Of a stretch of DNA of 31,149 bases, positions 1 through 7,898 are shown piece after piece. A model generated the notes under the pieces. That model ran no database searches. It was given only the letters and a program-made list of their open reading frames with translations, and was not told the DNA's origin. Every line of letters begins with the position of its first letter. Position 1 is the stretch's first letter. Made by a program: the position numbers and the translations under genes. The stretch lies in assembly GCA_040880725.1 (NCBI GenBank), contig JBBDHV010000023.1, forward strand, positions 1 to 31,149, read 5' to 3'. The stretch comes from DATHWB01 sp040880725. GTDB taxonomy: Bacteria; Actinomycetota; Acidimicrobiia; Spongiisociales; ZC4RG35.

Positions 1-67
1 ACCCTGGCAGAACCCGAAGAAGCGGCCGCGCCATCCGGGGGGTGCAGGGGGGTCGTCCCCCGCACAA

Positions 68-481
68 TCAAACTGCGCCCATTTGGGTGAGGGCGTCGGT
101 GAGAGTGGTGTGGCCGGTTGATGCGTGCGCGCGGGCTTGGGCGGTGAGGCGGTCGACCTCCTCCGAACAGGCTCGCAGTGCCGAAAGTTGCAGCTGCAAC
201 GGCGGTCGGAACGCCTGCGGGAGGTGTTCGACGAGTTGTGCACCGGACACCGGACCGGAAAGGCCCAGCGTGGCGGCCAGGTCGGCGGTCCGTACCTCCC
301 GCTCGATCTCGAGTGCGCCGAGCTGATCGTGGAGCGCGTCGACTTCGTCCGCAGCTCGCAAGGCCATGGAGGCACGCCCGGCGGCCGAGAGGAGACAGAC
401 CTCGGTGAGCTTGAACGCGAGCGAACCCAGCACCCTCTCGGTGCGGACGAGTACGTCGAGGAGGAGGGCCAATGTCGGCAC
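68..481 (-). CDS. flgN: FlgN-like flagellar export chaperone
   Basis: The 137-residue product is almost entirely alpha-helical by composition. Its central stretch, about residues 30-75, alternates Leu/Ala with charged residues as in the FlgN family, the cytosolic chaperone that holds the hook-filament junction proteins FlgK and FlgL before export. The start is GTG at 481: an in-frame TGA lies about 25 bases upstream, so no longer form is possible. The gene sits at the left end of the flagellar locus and is read toward the window edge, where flgK and flgL would be expected next. It is divergent from the HD-GYP gene. The call rests on length, helical pattern and context, since FlgN proteins are poorly conserved. 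Another small coiled-coil chaperone cannot be excluded. Confidence 0.62.
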   Translation of the reverse strand: MPTLALLLDVLVRTERVLGSLAFKLTEVCLLSAAGRASMALRAADEVDALHDQLGALEIEREVRTADLAATLGLSGPVSGAQLVEHLPQAFRPPLQLQLSALRACSEEVDRLTAQARAHASTGHTTLTDALTQMGAV

Positions 482-618
482 CTCACCGCCCCCCGCCGGA
501 ACTCAAAACTGCGTTCATGGCCCATAGGTCGTCCGGACGGACCCCGAGGTAAGCGACAAAGGTCCCTTCCGCCGGCCTTATCCGCGGTCCTCGCGGGCCG
601 ACGTGTTGGGAGACCGAC
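482..618. promoter_or_regulatory. Divergent promoter region between flgN and the HD-GYP gene
   Basis: These 137 bases separate two divergently read genes and must hold promoters for both. The plus-strand gene has a GGGAGA ribosome site ending about 6 bases before its ATG. A weak sigma-28-like plus-strand match exists (TAAG near 550 followed after 14 bases by TCCGCCGG), poorer than those found before flgB, flagellin and the peptidase gene. I see no clear sigma-A promoter. Confidence 0.4.
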
Positions 619-2058
619 ATGACGATCACTGCAGAACCCTTCGCTGACACCGACAGTCCCCCACCGGACGACGTCCCGCGCATCCGCGCCCACGGAATGG
701 GCCTTCCCGATGCCGCCGCGCGGCGCCTTGCGGCTGCGGGGATCGAACTCGTCTCAGACGCCGAGAACGCCGACTTGGCACTGGTGTCGACCCGCGTGTA
801 CCGAGATCCGGGCGTGCACTCCGCGGTCCGGGATCTCCTGGCGCGCACACCGGCCGTGCCCGTTCTCGCCCTCGTCCACTTCGGTGGGGAAGGCCTCGCC
901 GTCGAATTCCTGCGCAAGGGAGTCGTCGGCATCGTCGCCGAAGGCAACGAAGCCCTCGTCGTCGACTGGCTCGGCGACTCGAGCGAGCATCAGCGTCTGC
1001 TCGAAGTCTTCGGAGAACGACTGGGCCGCTCCGGTGCGGGGGCCGCCAACAGCCACGGATCGAGCCACTCTCGCAGCCCCTTCGAGATCCGACTGCACGA
1101 CCTCAGCCAAGGCGGGGTGCCGCCCCGCCTCGCCCTCATCCGGATCCCCGAATGGAAGGACGCCGTCGCCCGACTCTCCGGAGAGGCAGTGGCGCTCCTC
1201 ATCCGCCGCCTCAACGTCCAGGTCGATGACCTGTGCAGACGGGCAGGCGCCGATCTCTTCGACATCGCGCCCGGTGAATACGCCCTGATCGCCCGCGACC
1301 TCAACGCCAAGGACATCGATGTTCTCGGCCGGAACCTGGTGGCCGTGATCGGAAGCTTCTCACCCAACAGGACCTCGTCGCTACGCGCCGCATTCGGTCA
1401 TGTCGGGCCCGACGTCACCTCGGATGTGGGCACCCTCATCGAACTGGCCCGCCGCGCGGTGGACGTCGCCACCGAAGGCGACAACCCCGTCGTCAACGCC
1501 GACGACCTCACCAGGGCTATGGCCTCGTCCACCGAACTCGACACCGTCATCGAAGCGATGGAAATGCTCGAGCAGAACGACCCGGCCGGTGAACACGGCA
1601 CGCGAGTGGCGGCGCTGGTGTGGGCCTTGGGCGAGGAACTGAACCTCGATGCCCAGGAGGTCGTTCACCTCCGCTTCGCCGCCCGGTTCCATGACCTCGG
1701 GAAAATCGGCCTCGACCTCGAGCATCTTTCCGGCGAGGACGCCTTCGAGGATCCCGTCTATCGACTCCACCCCGCCCGCGGGGCCGAGGCGCTGCGGGCC
1801 GCCGGCGAGCAGGTGATGGCGGCGGTGCGACACCACCATGAACGGTGGGACGGGACGGGATTCCCCGACGGCCTCGTCGCTGACGCGTCGCCCATCGAAG
1901 CCCGCCTCATCGCACTGGCAGACGCGTACGATCGGCTCACTCATGACGGCACCGGCCACGAAGACGCGTTGAAGGTCATCGAGGGGGCGGCGGGCAAGCA
2001 GTTCGACCCCGATCTCGCCCGACTGGCGATCCGAGTGTTCGCCGACCGCGTTTCCTGA
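619..2058 (+). CDS. HD-GYP domain regulator with receiver-like and degenerate GGDEF regions
   Basis: The 479-residue protein has three parts. Residues about 20-120 resemble a receiver fold but show no clear phospho-acceptor Asp. Residues about 165-290 resemble a GGDEF domain in which the signature is reduced to PGEY (218-221), so cyclase activity is not expected. Residues about 310-479 form an HD-GYP domain with HDLGK (358-362), HHHE (405-408), DGTGFPDG (411-418, Phe in place of Tyr of GYP) and the later conserved ADAYDRLT (434-441) and QFDP (461-464). HD-GYP proteins usually hydrolyse cyclic di-GMP, with Fe or Mn at the HD site. Placed at the flank of the flagellar cluster, it probably links cyclic di-GMP to motility or flagellar assembly. 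No membrane segment is seen, so it should be cytosolic. Catalytic competence is likely from the motifs but not proven. Confidence 0.85.
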   Translation: MTITAEPFADTDSPPPDDVPRIRAHGMGLPDAAARRLAAAGIELVSDAENADLALVSTRVYRDPGVHSAVRDLLARTPAVPVLALVHFGGEGLAVEFLRKGVVGIVAEGNEALVVDWLGDSSEHQRLLEVFGERLGRSGAGAANSHGSSHSRSPFEIRLHDLSQGGVPPRLALIRIPEWKDAVARLSGEAVALLIRRLNVQVDDLCRRAGADLFDIAPGEYALIARDLNAKDIDVLGRNLVAVIGSFSPNRTSSLRAAFGHVGPDVTSDVGTLIELARRAVDVATEGDNPVVNADDLTRAMASSTELDTVIEAMEMLEQNDPAGEHGTRVAALVWALGEELNLDAQEVVHLRFAARFHDLGKIGLDLEHLSGEDAFEDPVYRLHPARGAEALRAAGEQVMAAVRHHHERWDGTGFPDGLVADASPIEARLIALADAYDRLTHDGTGHEDALKVIEGAAGKQFDPDLARLAIRVFADRVS

Positions 2059-2099
2059 CGTCCTGTCCCCCGAACAAGCCCCGTCTCGAAGTCCGGGCG

Positions 2100-2423
2100 T
2101 CACCCTGAGGACGGGTCGCCGCCTTCCCCGTTCTCGGCGGAACCGACCTCGCGAAACCATTTGGACAACAGGACGATCAGCAGCACGCCGTAGGTGTCGG
2201 CGACGAGGGAGATCATGTACTCCCAGGACCACCACACCCAGTAGCCACCCGACCAGGTGCCCACGTCAGACCCGAGCGGCTCCTCCCGTGCGAACACGTA
2301 GGACCCGGCGATGACGGCGTACACCGTCTGGACGAACAAGATGGCGGCGATCACCAGCGACAACGAGTGATCCCTCCACCAAACCCCGGTTCCCTGCTTC
2401 TTCTCGAACAGACCGCTGGCCAT
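2100..2423 (-). CDS. Small two-helix membrane protein, DUF6766-like
   Basis: The 107-residue product has two hydrophobic segments, about residues 21-43 and 68-88, with a Trp-rich stretch between them (WVWWSWEYM, 62-70) and the tail KWFREVGSAEN (88-98). The middle Trp/Glu region and the GSAE tail recall the DUF6766 family of small membrane proteins with no known role. That match is from memory and tentative. The ATG at 2423 follows a GGAGG ribosome site with good spacing. It is the last minus-strand gene of the long flagellar unit and converges with the HD-GYP gene. A flagellar role is not shown by the sequence, and it may simply lie downstream. Confidence 0.6.
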   Translation of the reverse strand: MASGLFEKKQGTGVWWRDHSLSLVIAAILFVQTVYAVIAGSYVFAREEPLGSDVGTWSGGYWVWWSWEYMISLVADTYGVLLIVLLSKWFREVGSAENGEGGDPSSG

Positions 2424-2528
2424 CTTCGACCTCCGCCGGATCCGATACCCACTCCCCAGGCACCCAAACCGCGGGACCGCCGCAGACAGGTCGATGTCCG
2501 TGCCGTGGGCGCCCGTATGCCGCCCGTG

Positions 2529-2762
2529 CTATTCGGCTTCGGCGGCCGGTTGCATGCCTTCGAGGGTTCCGGCGAGAACCAGGATGATGCGCTCGGTCAC
2601 CACGCGCAGTCCGATAGCGGCCAGGAACACAGCTGCCGCCCGCACCCCGGCTTCGACCAGCGTCAGTTGGCCGGTGACGAGGAGGCCACCGAGCACCGCG
2701 AGCGCGATCAGCCCGACGACAGCAACAAGACGTTTGACGGTGCTGGGTCCGTTCACTGGCAT
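2529..2762 (-). CDS. Small membrane protein downstream of the flhF-like gene
   Basis: The 77-residue product has two probable membrane segments, about residues 11-30 (RLVAVVGLIALAVLGG onward) and 39-66, and a short acidic tail. I chose the ATG at 2762, which overlaps the end of the upstream gene by 10 bases. The longer open frame upstream is Arg-rich and is the shadow of the flhF-like gene. I do not recognise a family. The overlap implies co-translation with the flhF-like gene, so a role near the export gate or in the membrane is possible, but this is inference from position only. Confidence 0.55.
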   Translation of the reverse strand: MPVNGPSTVKRLVAVVGLIALAVLGGLLVTGQLTLVEAGVRAAAVFLAAIGLRVVTERIILVLAGTLEGMQPAAEAE

Positions 2763-3634
2763 GCCGCCAGTTCCCGCAAGGTGAGCGCAACGTCGACGGC
2801 GGACAGGCGGAGGGCCGGAGCGCCGAGCGCGTCCGTCATGCCGTATCCGAGCACGAGACCCATCGATGCGGCCAGCCGTAGTGCCGTCGGGGCTCCACCG
2901 AGTCGACTCCACGACACCGCGAGGACGTCATCGCCGAAGGCGGCATCCCAGGTTCCCCGCTCGTCGACGACGAGGTGTCCGTACCGCTCGCCGGCCGAAC
3001 CCCGGCCGGCGACCGAGACTTCGAGCGCCGTCGCCAGCCGGTCCGATCCGGGACCGACGAACTCCGAAGCACCGCGAGGCAGGGGACGACACCACGGCGC
3101 AACCGCGCCCGCGATGGCCGCAATCCATCCGAGGTCGTCACGCGGGTCCACGCCGGTCACCGCATCGAGGATCTGGGCGGGGACGTCGAGACGGGCGAGA
3201 CGCCCCGAATCCCATCGAATCTCCCCGGCGAGCCGCCAGGCGCCCGGCGCTGCCGGCGCGACCACAACCGGGTCTTGCGCCGCGCTCGCCGGCGTGCTCA
3301 CAGGAGGCTCGGTCTGAGCGAGGCCGGCAGCAGGACCGACCGCGACCACGTGATCGGGATCGTCCGCTTCGTCGTCGGGTTCGGCGAGCGCCACACGCAG
3401 CGAGTGACCGAAGTCGGCGGAGTCGCCGGTGGGACCGGCACCGGCCGTTGCTTCCAGGCGTACCAGTTCGGTTGCGAAGAAGCCGGCGACACCGCCCTTT
3501 CTGATCTTCCGGGCATCGAGGATGACCGCTCCGGGACCCAGCCGGGAGTTCACCTCGGCCAGGGCACGTTCGGCGGTGGATGCCTCCACCGTGAAGGTGG
3601 CGGTCTCCGCTGTGGGGGTTTCAGTTGTTGACAC
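2753..3634 (-). CDS. FlhF-like protein with an eroded GTPase domain
   Basis: The 293-residue product sits directly after flhA, the usual place of flhF. Residues about 12-61 match the N-terminal FlhF domain pattern: a helix with repeated Ala/Glu, then SRLGPGAVILDARKI (30-44), a Gly-rich turn and a strand ending in VRLEA. The rest aligns only with scraps of the SRP-type GTPase domain. At 193-202, VGPGSDRLAT stands where the P-loop GPTGVGKTT belongs, so the Lys is lost. Near the end, LAVSWSRLGG (238-247) stands where a TKLDE motif would be, followed by GLVLGYGMTD. The middle of the G domain is deleted. The open frame could start at TTG 3646, but GGAG (3641-3644 on the plus strand as ctcc) lies 6 bases before GTG 3634, which I prefer. 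The gene overlaps flhA by 14 bases. GTP binding is unlikely. Confidence 0.66.
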   Translation of the reverse strand: MSTTETPTAETATFTVEASTAERALAEVNSRLGPGAVILDARKIRKGGVAGFFATELVRLEATAGAGPTGDSADFGHSLRVALAEPDDEADDPDHVVAVGPAAGLAQTEPPVSTPASAAQDPVVVAPAAPGAWRLAGEIRWDSGRLARLDVPAQILDAVTGVDPRDDLGWIAAIAGAVAPWCRPLPRGASEFVGPGSDRLATALEVSVAGRGSAGERYGHLVVDERGTWDAAFGDDVLAVSWSRLGGAPTALRLAASMGLVLGYGMTDALGAPALRLSAVDVALTLRELAACQ

Positions 3635-5663
3635 GGGTTTCTCCAATCACGCCGACGGGCTGCACGTCGACGTTGGGGGGCAATTCCGGATACGCCAGGA
3701 CCGGGACGTCGAGTCCGGCTCCGGCGAGCGATTTCCTGAGTGGACGGCGGAGCACCGCCGAAGCGACGACGGCCAGGGGCTGGTCCGAGGATTGGTCGGC
3801 CAGGGCTCGTCCGGTGTCGCTGATGAGGCCGTCCAGTGCTCCTGGCTCGGGCACGATCATCATCTCACCGTCCACCTCGCGCAGACTCTCGACCAACTTG
3901 GCCTCGTAGGTGGGGTCCAGGGTCACCACCGACAGCACCCCGAGCGGGCTGATGCGGTAGACGATCGACGGACCGAGCGCGATGCGTGCGGCGACGACGA
4001 GCTGATCGACCGAACGTGGTTCGGGTCGTGCCGTGAGCGCTTCAATGACGCGAGCCAGGTCCTTGACAGGCACTCTCTCGTCGAGCAGTCGTCTCAGCAC
4101 GACATGCAGCGTCCCCAGCGGCAGGCGTTCCCCACCCACATCGTTGGCGAGTACGGGCTCTTCTTCCCGCAGGATCTCCACCAGTTCCTGCACCCGTTGA
4201 CGTGTCAGGAGGGACGCGGCATTCGACCGGACGACTTCGGCGAGATGGGTGACGACGACGGACGAGCGATCGACGACGGTCGCGCCCTTCGAGGCGGCTG
4301 CGGCCTTGGTGGCGGCGGGCAACCAGAATGCGGTCAGCCCGAAGACCGGTTCCGTCGTCTCGGTGCCACCGAGTGCCCGCAGCTCCTGTTCGGGTCCGCT
4401 GGGGATCGCCAGCACCTTGCCCGGGGGGACGCTTCCACGGCCCGCCTCCACCCCACGCAGCGAGATCCGGTAGGTCCCGGGCGCGAGCGACACATCGTCG
4501 CGGGTACGGACGTAGGGCATCACGACACCGAGCTCGGCGGCGATCTGATCTCGCAGCGACTTCACCCGTGCCAGGAGGTCCCCACCCCGTTCGGAGTCGA
4601 TGAGGTCGAGCGTGTCGTATGCGAGATGCAGCTCGAGCGGCTCGACCCGCATCGCCTCATAGACCAGCTGGGACGAGTCCGCCTGCACGGTGACCGTGTC
4701 CTCGGCGGCGGCGGCGGCGGCCTCCGCGGCCGATGCCCTGTCCGCCCTTCCGGCGCCGAGCCACAGCAGGGCGGCGATTCCGAAGAACACCATCTTGGGA
4801 AGCCCCGGCAGCAGGGCGAAGCCGGCGATCATCAGTGCGGTGGTTCGCAGCGCCTTGGCACGTCCGAAGATCTGGGCGGACAGCTCGTTGCCCAGGTCGT
4901 TCTCGGATCGAACCCGGGTGACCAGCAGACCGGTCGCCAGCGAGATGAGCAGGGCGGGAAGCTGGCTGACCAGTCCGTCGCCGACCGAGAGGAGGCTGTA
5001 GGTCTCCAACGCCTCGTTGAGGCTCATTCCTTTCTGTCCCATGCCGATCGCGAATCCACCGAAGAGGTTGATCACCGTGACAACGAGCCCGGCGATGGCA
5101 TCACCCTTGACGAACTTCGAAGCGCCGTCCATCGCGCCGTAGAAGTCGGCTTCCTTGGCGATGCGGGCTCGCAGGTCCCGCGCCTGAGTCTCGTCGATCA
5201 GCCCGGAGGACAGATCGGCGTCGATGGCCATCTGCCGGCCCGGCATGGCGTCGAGAGTGAACCTGGCACCGACTTCGGCCACACGGCTCGCACCGCTGGT
5301 GATCACCACGAACTGGATGATGACGATGATGAAGAACACGACGAGGCCGACGAGGACCGAGCCGCCGACCACGAAACTCCCGAACGAGTCGATCACCTTG
5401 CCCGCGTAGCCGTTCAACAGGATCTGGCGGGTGGACGACACGTTGAGGGCGAGGCGCATCAGCGTCGTGACGAGAAGCAGGGAAGGAAAGACGCTGAACT
5501 CGAGGCTGTCCTTCAGGAGCATCGTCCCGAGAAGAACCAGCACCGCCACGGTCAGGTTGGCGGCAAGCATGACGTCGAGCAGCACCGGTGAGATCGGGAT
5601 GACCATCATCAGCACCGATGCCAGCACCAGGACGGGCATGAGCACCTTGCCGGGACGCATCAT
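3621..5663 (-). CDS. flhA: Flagellar export gate protein FlhA
   Basis: FlhA forms the large nonameric ring of the flagellar type III export gate. The N-terminal half carries eight predicted membrane helices and the C-terminal half is the cytosolic domain that docks chaperone-substrate complexes. The FHIPEP family signature is clear at about residues 127-151, beginning RVAEVGARFTLDAMPGRQ and containing the conserved AIDADL. The cytosolic linker is Ala-rich. I take ATG at 5663 (680 residues), because GAGAGG lies 8 bases upstream. The GTG at 5672 would leave no room for that site. The gene follows flhB by 26 bases and overlaps the flhF-like gene. Length is normal for the family. Confidence 0.97.
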   Translation of the reverse strand: MMRPGKVLMPVLVLASVLMMVIPISPVLLDVMLAANLTVAVLVLLGTMLLKDSLEFSVFPSLLLVTTLMRLALNVSSTRQILLNGYAGKVIDSFGSFVVGGSVLVGLVVFFIIVIIQFVVITSGASRVAEVGARFTLDAMPGRQMAIDADLSSGLIDETQARDLRARIAKEADFYGAMDGASKFVKGDAIAGLVVTVINLFGGFAIGMGQKGMSLNEALETYSLLSVGDGLVSQLPALLISLATGLLVTRVRSENDLGNELSAQIFGRAKALRTTALMIAGFALLPGLPKMVFFGIAALLWLGAGRADRASAAEAAAAAAEDTVTVQADSSQLVYEAMRVEPLELHLAYDTLDLIDSERGGDLLARVKSLRDQIAAELGVVMPYVRTRDDVSLAPGTYRISLRGVEAGRGSVPPGKVLAIPSGPEQELRALGGTETTEPVFGLTAFWLPAATKAAAASKGATVVDRSSVVVTHLAEVVRSNAASLLTRQRVQELVEILREEEPVLANDVGGERLPLGTLHVVLRRLLDERVPVKDLARVIEALTARPEPRSVDQLVVAARIALGPSIVYRISPLGVLSVVTLDPTYEAKLVESLREVDGEMMIVPEPGALDGLISDTGRALADQSSDQPLAVVASAVLRRPLRKSLAGAGLDVPVLAYPELPPNVDVQPVGVIGETRVNN

Positions 5664-5689
5664 CGGGAACACCTCTCAACGAGCACGCG

Positions 5690-6727
5690 TCAGGCCCCTC
5701 GCCGTCGCAGGCGGTAGACGGTGGCGAGGATGACGGCCACCGCCTCGTAGAGGTCCGAAGGAACGAGGTGGCCGACCTTGCAGTGCCGGTAAAGCGCCCG
5801 CGCCAGCGGACGGTCCTCGGTGACGTGGACTCCGTGTCGGCGCGCCTCCGCCTTGATCCGCAGAGCCATCTTGCCCATGCCCCTCGCCACCACCCGCGGG
5901 GCAGGGTCGGACGGCATGTACCGCAGCGCCACCGCGACATGCGTGGGGTTCGCGATGACGACGTCGGCACGACCCACTTCGACGATCATTCGGTTGCGGG
6001 AGACGTCGAGGGCGAGACGCTGCCGCCGCGCCTTGAGCATCGGGTCTCCCTCGCTGTCGCGCATGTCGCGCTTCACGTCGGACTTGGACATCTTGAGGGA
6101 CTTCTGGGTCCGGTGGCGGGTGATCGCGTAGTCGGCGGCTGCGATCGCCATGGCGGCCAGTCCCACCCGGCCCATGAGCGCCATGGTCTGTTCCATCGTC
6201 ATCCGCATGCCTTCGCTGAGACTGCGTCCGGCGCCCATCTCGCCGACCCATTCGGCGACCGGAGCCCATGCCACCGCGACGAGCAGTATCAACTTCAGCG
6301 CAGAGCGCACCAACTCCCAGGCGGCACGGGTCGGCTTCAGCTTGTCGAGTCCTTGTTTGGGATTGAGGTTGGACAGTTTGGGTTTGGCGCCCGCAACGTT
6401 GAAGACGATCCCGGTCTGGGCGACGCCGGCTGCGATTCCGGCGACGACGGCGACGGCGAGGAAGGGCAGCGAACCCAGTGCGAGGAGGCGGAGCGCCTGC
6501 CGGCCGGCGATCTCCAACGGGTTGGCTGCGGTGCTCGCCGCGAACAGATTGACCATTCCGTCCCGGAACTCTGTGACCACTCCGGGTCCGAGGGTGCGGA
6601 GCGCGACGAAAGAAGCGATCAGTGAGAACGCCACACCCACCTCTTGGGAGCGGGTGTAACCCTGGCCCTTGTTGCGCGCTTCCTTCAGACGGCGCGGCGT
6701 GGGCTTTTCGGTGCGGTTGTCATTCAC
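5690..6727 (-). CDS. flhB: Flagellar export switch protein FlhB
   Basis: FlhB is the export-gate protein that switches substrate class from rod/hook to filament proteins through self-cleavage. The 345-residue product begins TEKPTPRRLKEARNKGQ, the family's N-terminal signature, then has four membrane helices (about 31-50, 83-105, 142-162, 185-203) and the cytosolic FlhBC domain. The autocleavage motif NPTH is at 260-263 and intact, within VVIANPTHVAVALRY. The start is GTG at 6727 with only a weak ribosome site, and a possible small ORF just upstream ends on this GTG. It lies between fliR and flhA. Confidence 0.97.
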   Translation of the reverse strand: MNDNRTEKPTPRRLKEARNKGQGYTRSQEVGVAFSLIASFVALRTLGPGVVTEFRDGMVNLFAASTAANPLEIAGRQALRLLALGSLPFLAVAVVAGIAAGVAQTGIVFNVAGAKPKLSNLNPKQGLDKLKPTRAAWELVRSALKLILLVAVAWAPVAEWVGEMGAGRSLSEGMRMTMEQTMALMGRVGLAAMAIAAADYAITRHRTQKSLKMSKSDVKRDMRDSEGDPMLKARRQRLALDVSRNRMIVEVGRADVVIANPTHVAVALRYMPSDPAPRVVARGMGKMALRIKAEARRHGVHVTEDRPLARALYRHCKVGHLVPSDLYEAVAVILATVYRLRRRGA

Positions 6728-6840
6728 AGGCGGGCAGTCCTGGCAGGGTTTCGCTGATTGTTCGACCCGTCCCTGGGTGCCGTTTCCGCCTCCCTATCCG
6801 TGGGCGCGCAGCCGTGTGGCCACCCATCCCGTCGGACCAT
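6724..6840 (-). CDS. Possible small ORF upstream of and coupled to flhB
   Basis: The gap between fliR and flhB is unusually wide for this unit, about 135 bases. It contains a 38-codon frame starting at ATG 6840, preceded by GGAG with 5 bases spacing, and ending in TGA that overlaps the flhB GTG start as GTGA. The product is polar and Arg-rich with no recognised domain. Since flhB itself has a weak ribosome site, translation of this small frame could deliver ribosomes to flhB. It could equally be chance in GC-rich DNA. I give it low confidence. Confidence 0.25.
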   Translation of the reverse strand: MVRRDGWPHGCAPTDREAETAPRDGSNNQRNPARTARL

Positions 6841-6862
6841 GCCCGCTCCGGATAAGCGCGTG

Positions 6863-7627
6863 TCACTGGGTGCGCAAGCCCGCGATGGTGTCGGAGATGA
6901 TCCGGGCGGTGTGATCGAACAACCCGTCGACGAAGGTCGGCATGCTGACCACAACGATCGCCACCATCGCGATCGACAGCAGGACTTTGGCGGGGAGACC
7001 GACGAGAAACGCGTTGAAGTGCGGGACCAGCCTCGTCGCCAATCCCAGCACCATCTCGGCGAGGAAGAGGGCCGCGATCGCCGGCAGTGCGATTTCGACA
7101 GCGGCGAGCATCATGGTTCCCACGAGTTCTGCCGCCATGCGCCCGATGCCGGCGTCGAGTCGAATGCTGCCGTCGAGCGGGATGACACGCACGGACTCAC
7201 CGAGGCCCGAGATCAGCAGCAGGTCCCCGCCCAAGACGAGAAAGAGGGCGGCAGCCATGAGCCCCAGCATCCGCCCGTAGGCCGCCTCGCGCTCCCCGGT
7301 GGAAGGATCGAACACGGCACCGACGGAGAGCCCGCCCGAGAAGTCGATCAGGCCGCCGGCTGCCGCGAAGGCGTGATAGAGCACACCGGTCAGCCAGCCC
7401 AGGCTGATCCCCACCATCGCGTTGACACCGATCCCCGAGACCACCTCGAGCGTCGTCACCACGTCGATGGGATGAGCGAAAGCGAATCCGAGCACGACGA
7501 TCAGGGCGATCTTCCCCACCCCCGGCACCGTGCGGGCGAAGATCGGAGACGCCACGACCAGGCCGGTCGCCCGCACGGTCGACAGCACGAGACCCCCGGC
7601 CCAGCCGCCGTCGATGATCACCTCCAC
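6863..7627 (-). CDS. fliR: Flagellar export gate protein FliR
   Basis: The 254-residue product is highly hydrophobic with about six membrane segments and belongs to the FliR family, which with FliP and FliQ forms the helical export channel inside the MS ring. Family-like stretches include VRATGLVVASPIF (about 18-30), the Gly-rich region near GLIDFSGGLSVGAVFDP (about 91-107) and the C-terminal LPAKVLLSIAMV. The start is GTG at 7627, 7 bases after the fliQ stop, with only a weak ribosome site, so translation is probably coupled to fliQ. Length is usual for the family. Confidence 0.95.
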   Translation of the reverse strand: MEVIIDGGWAGGLVLSTVRATGLVVASPIFARTVPGVGKIALIVVLGFAFAHPIDVVTTLEVVSGIGVNAMVGISLGWLTGVLYHAFAAAGGLIDFSGGLSVGAVFDPSTGEREAAYGRMLGLMAAALFLVLGGDLLLISGLGESVRVIPLDGSIRLDAGIGRMAAELVGTMMLAAVEIALPAIAALFLAEMVLGLATRLVPHFNAFLVGLPAKVLLSIAMVAIVVVSMPTFVDGLFDHTARIISDTIAGLRTQ

Positions 7628-7634
7628 GACCGGC

Positions 7635-7898
7635 TCACAGCTCGGCGATCATGGTCCACAGTTCCGTGACCCATCCCACCAACTCACGCAGCATCCACGG
7701 CCCGGCGAAGACCACGATCGCCGCCGCTCCGATGAGCTTCGGAACGAACGTGAGGGTCATCTCCTGGATCTGGGTGATGGTCTGCAGCACAGAGACGACC
7801 ACACCGATCACGAGGGCGGCGAGAAGGATCGGCCCTGCCAACTTGGCGCTGACCACGAGCGCATCGACCACGACCTCGAGTACCTGGGCGTCGTTCAT
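7635..7898 (-). CDS. fliQ: Flagellar export gate protein FliQ
   Basis: The 87-residue product starts MNDAQVLEVVVDAL and has two membrane hairpin helices. The conserved family core VSVLQTITQIQEMTLTFVPK lies at about residues 35-54. FliQ is a small subunit of the FliP5-FliQ4-FliR1 export channel. The ATG at 7898 overlaps the fliP stop as ATGA, a sign of coupled translation. The longer open frame upstream of this ATG is the shadow of fliP. Confidence 0.96.
   Translation of the reverse strand: MNDAQVLEVVVDALVVSAKLAGPILLAALVIGVVVSVLQTITQIQEMTLTFVPKLIGAAAIVVFAGPWMLRELVGWVTELWTMIAEL

Noticed and set aside
1..67. Start of another minus-strand gene (ATG at 34)
   Set aside because: Only 11 codons are visible, and they do not resemble the expected FlgK start or any other family.
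3429..5591. 720-codon plus-strand open frame opposite flhA
   Set aside because: It is Asp/Gly/His/Gln-rich antisense of flhA with no domain. Long shadow frames are normal in GC-rich DNA, and flhA itself is unmistakable.
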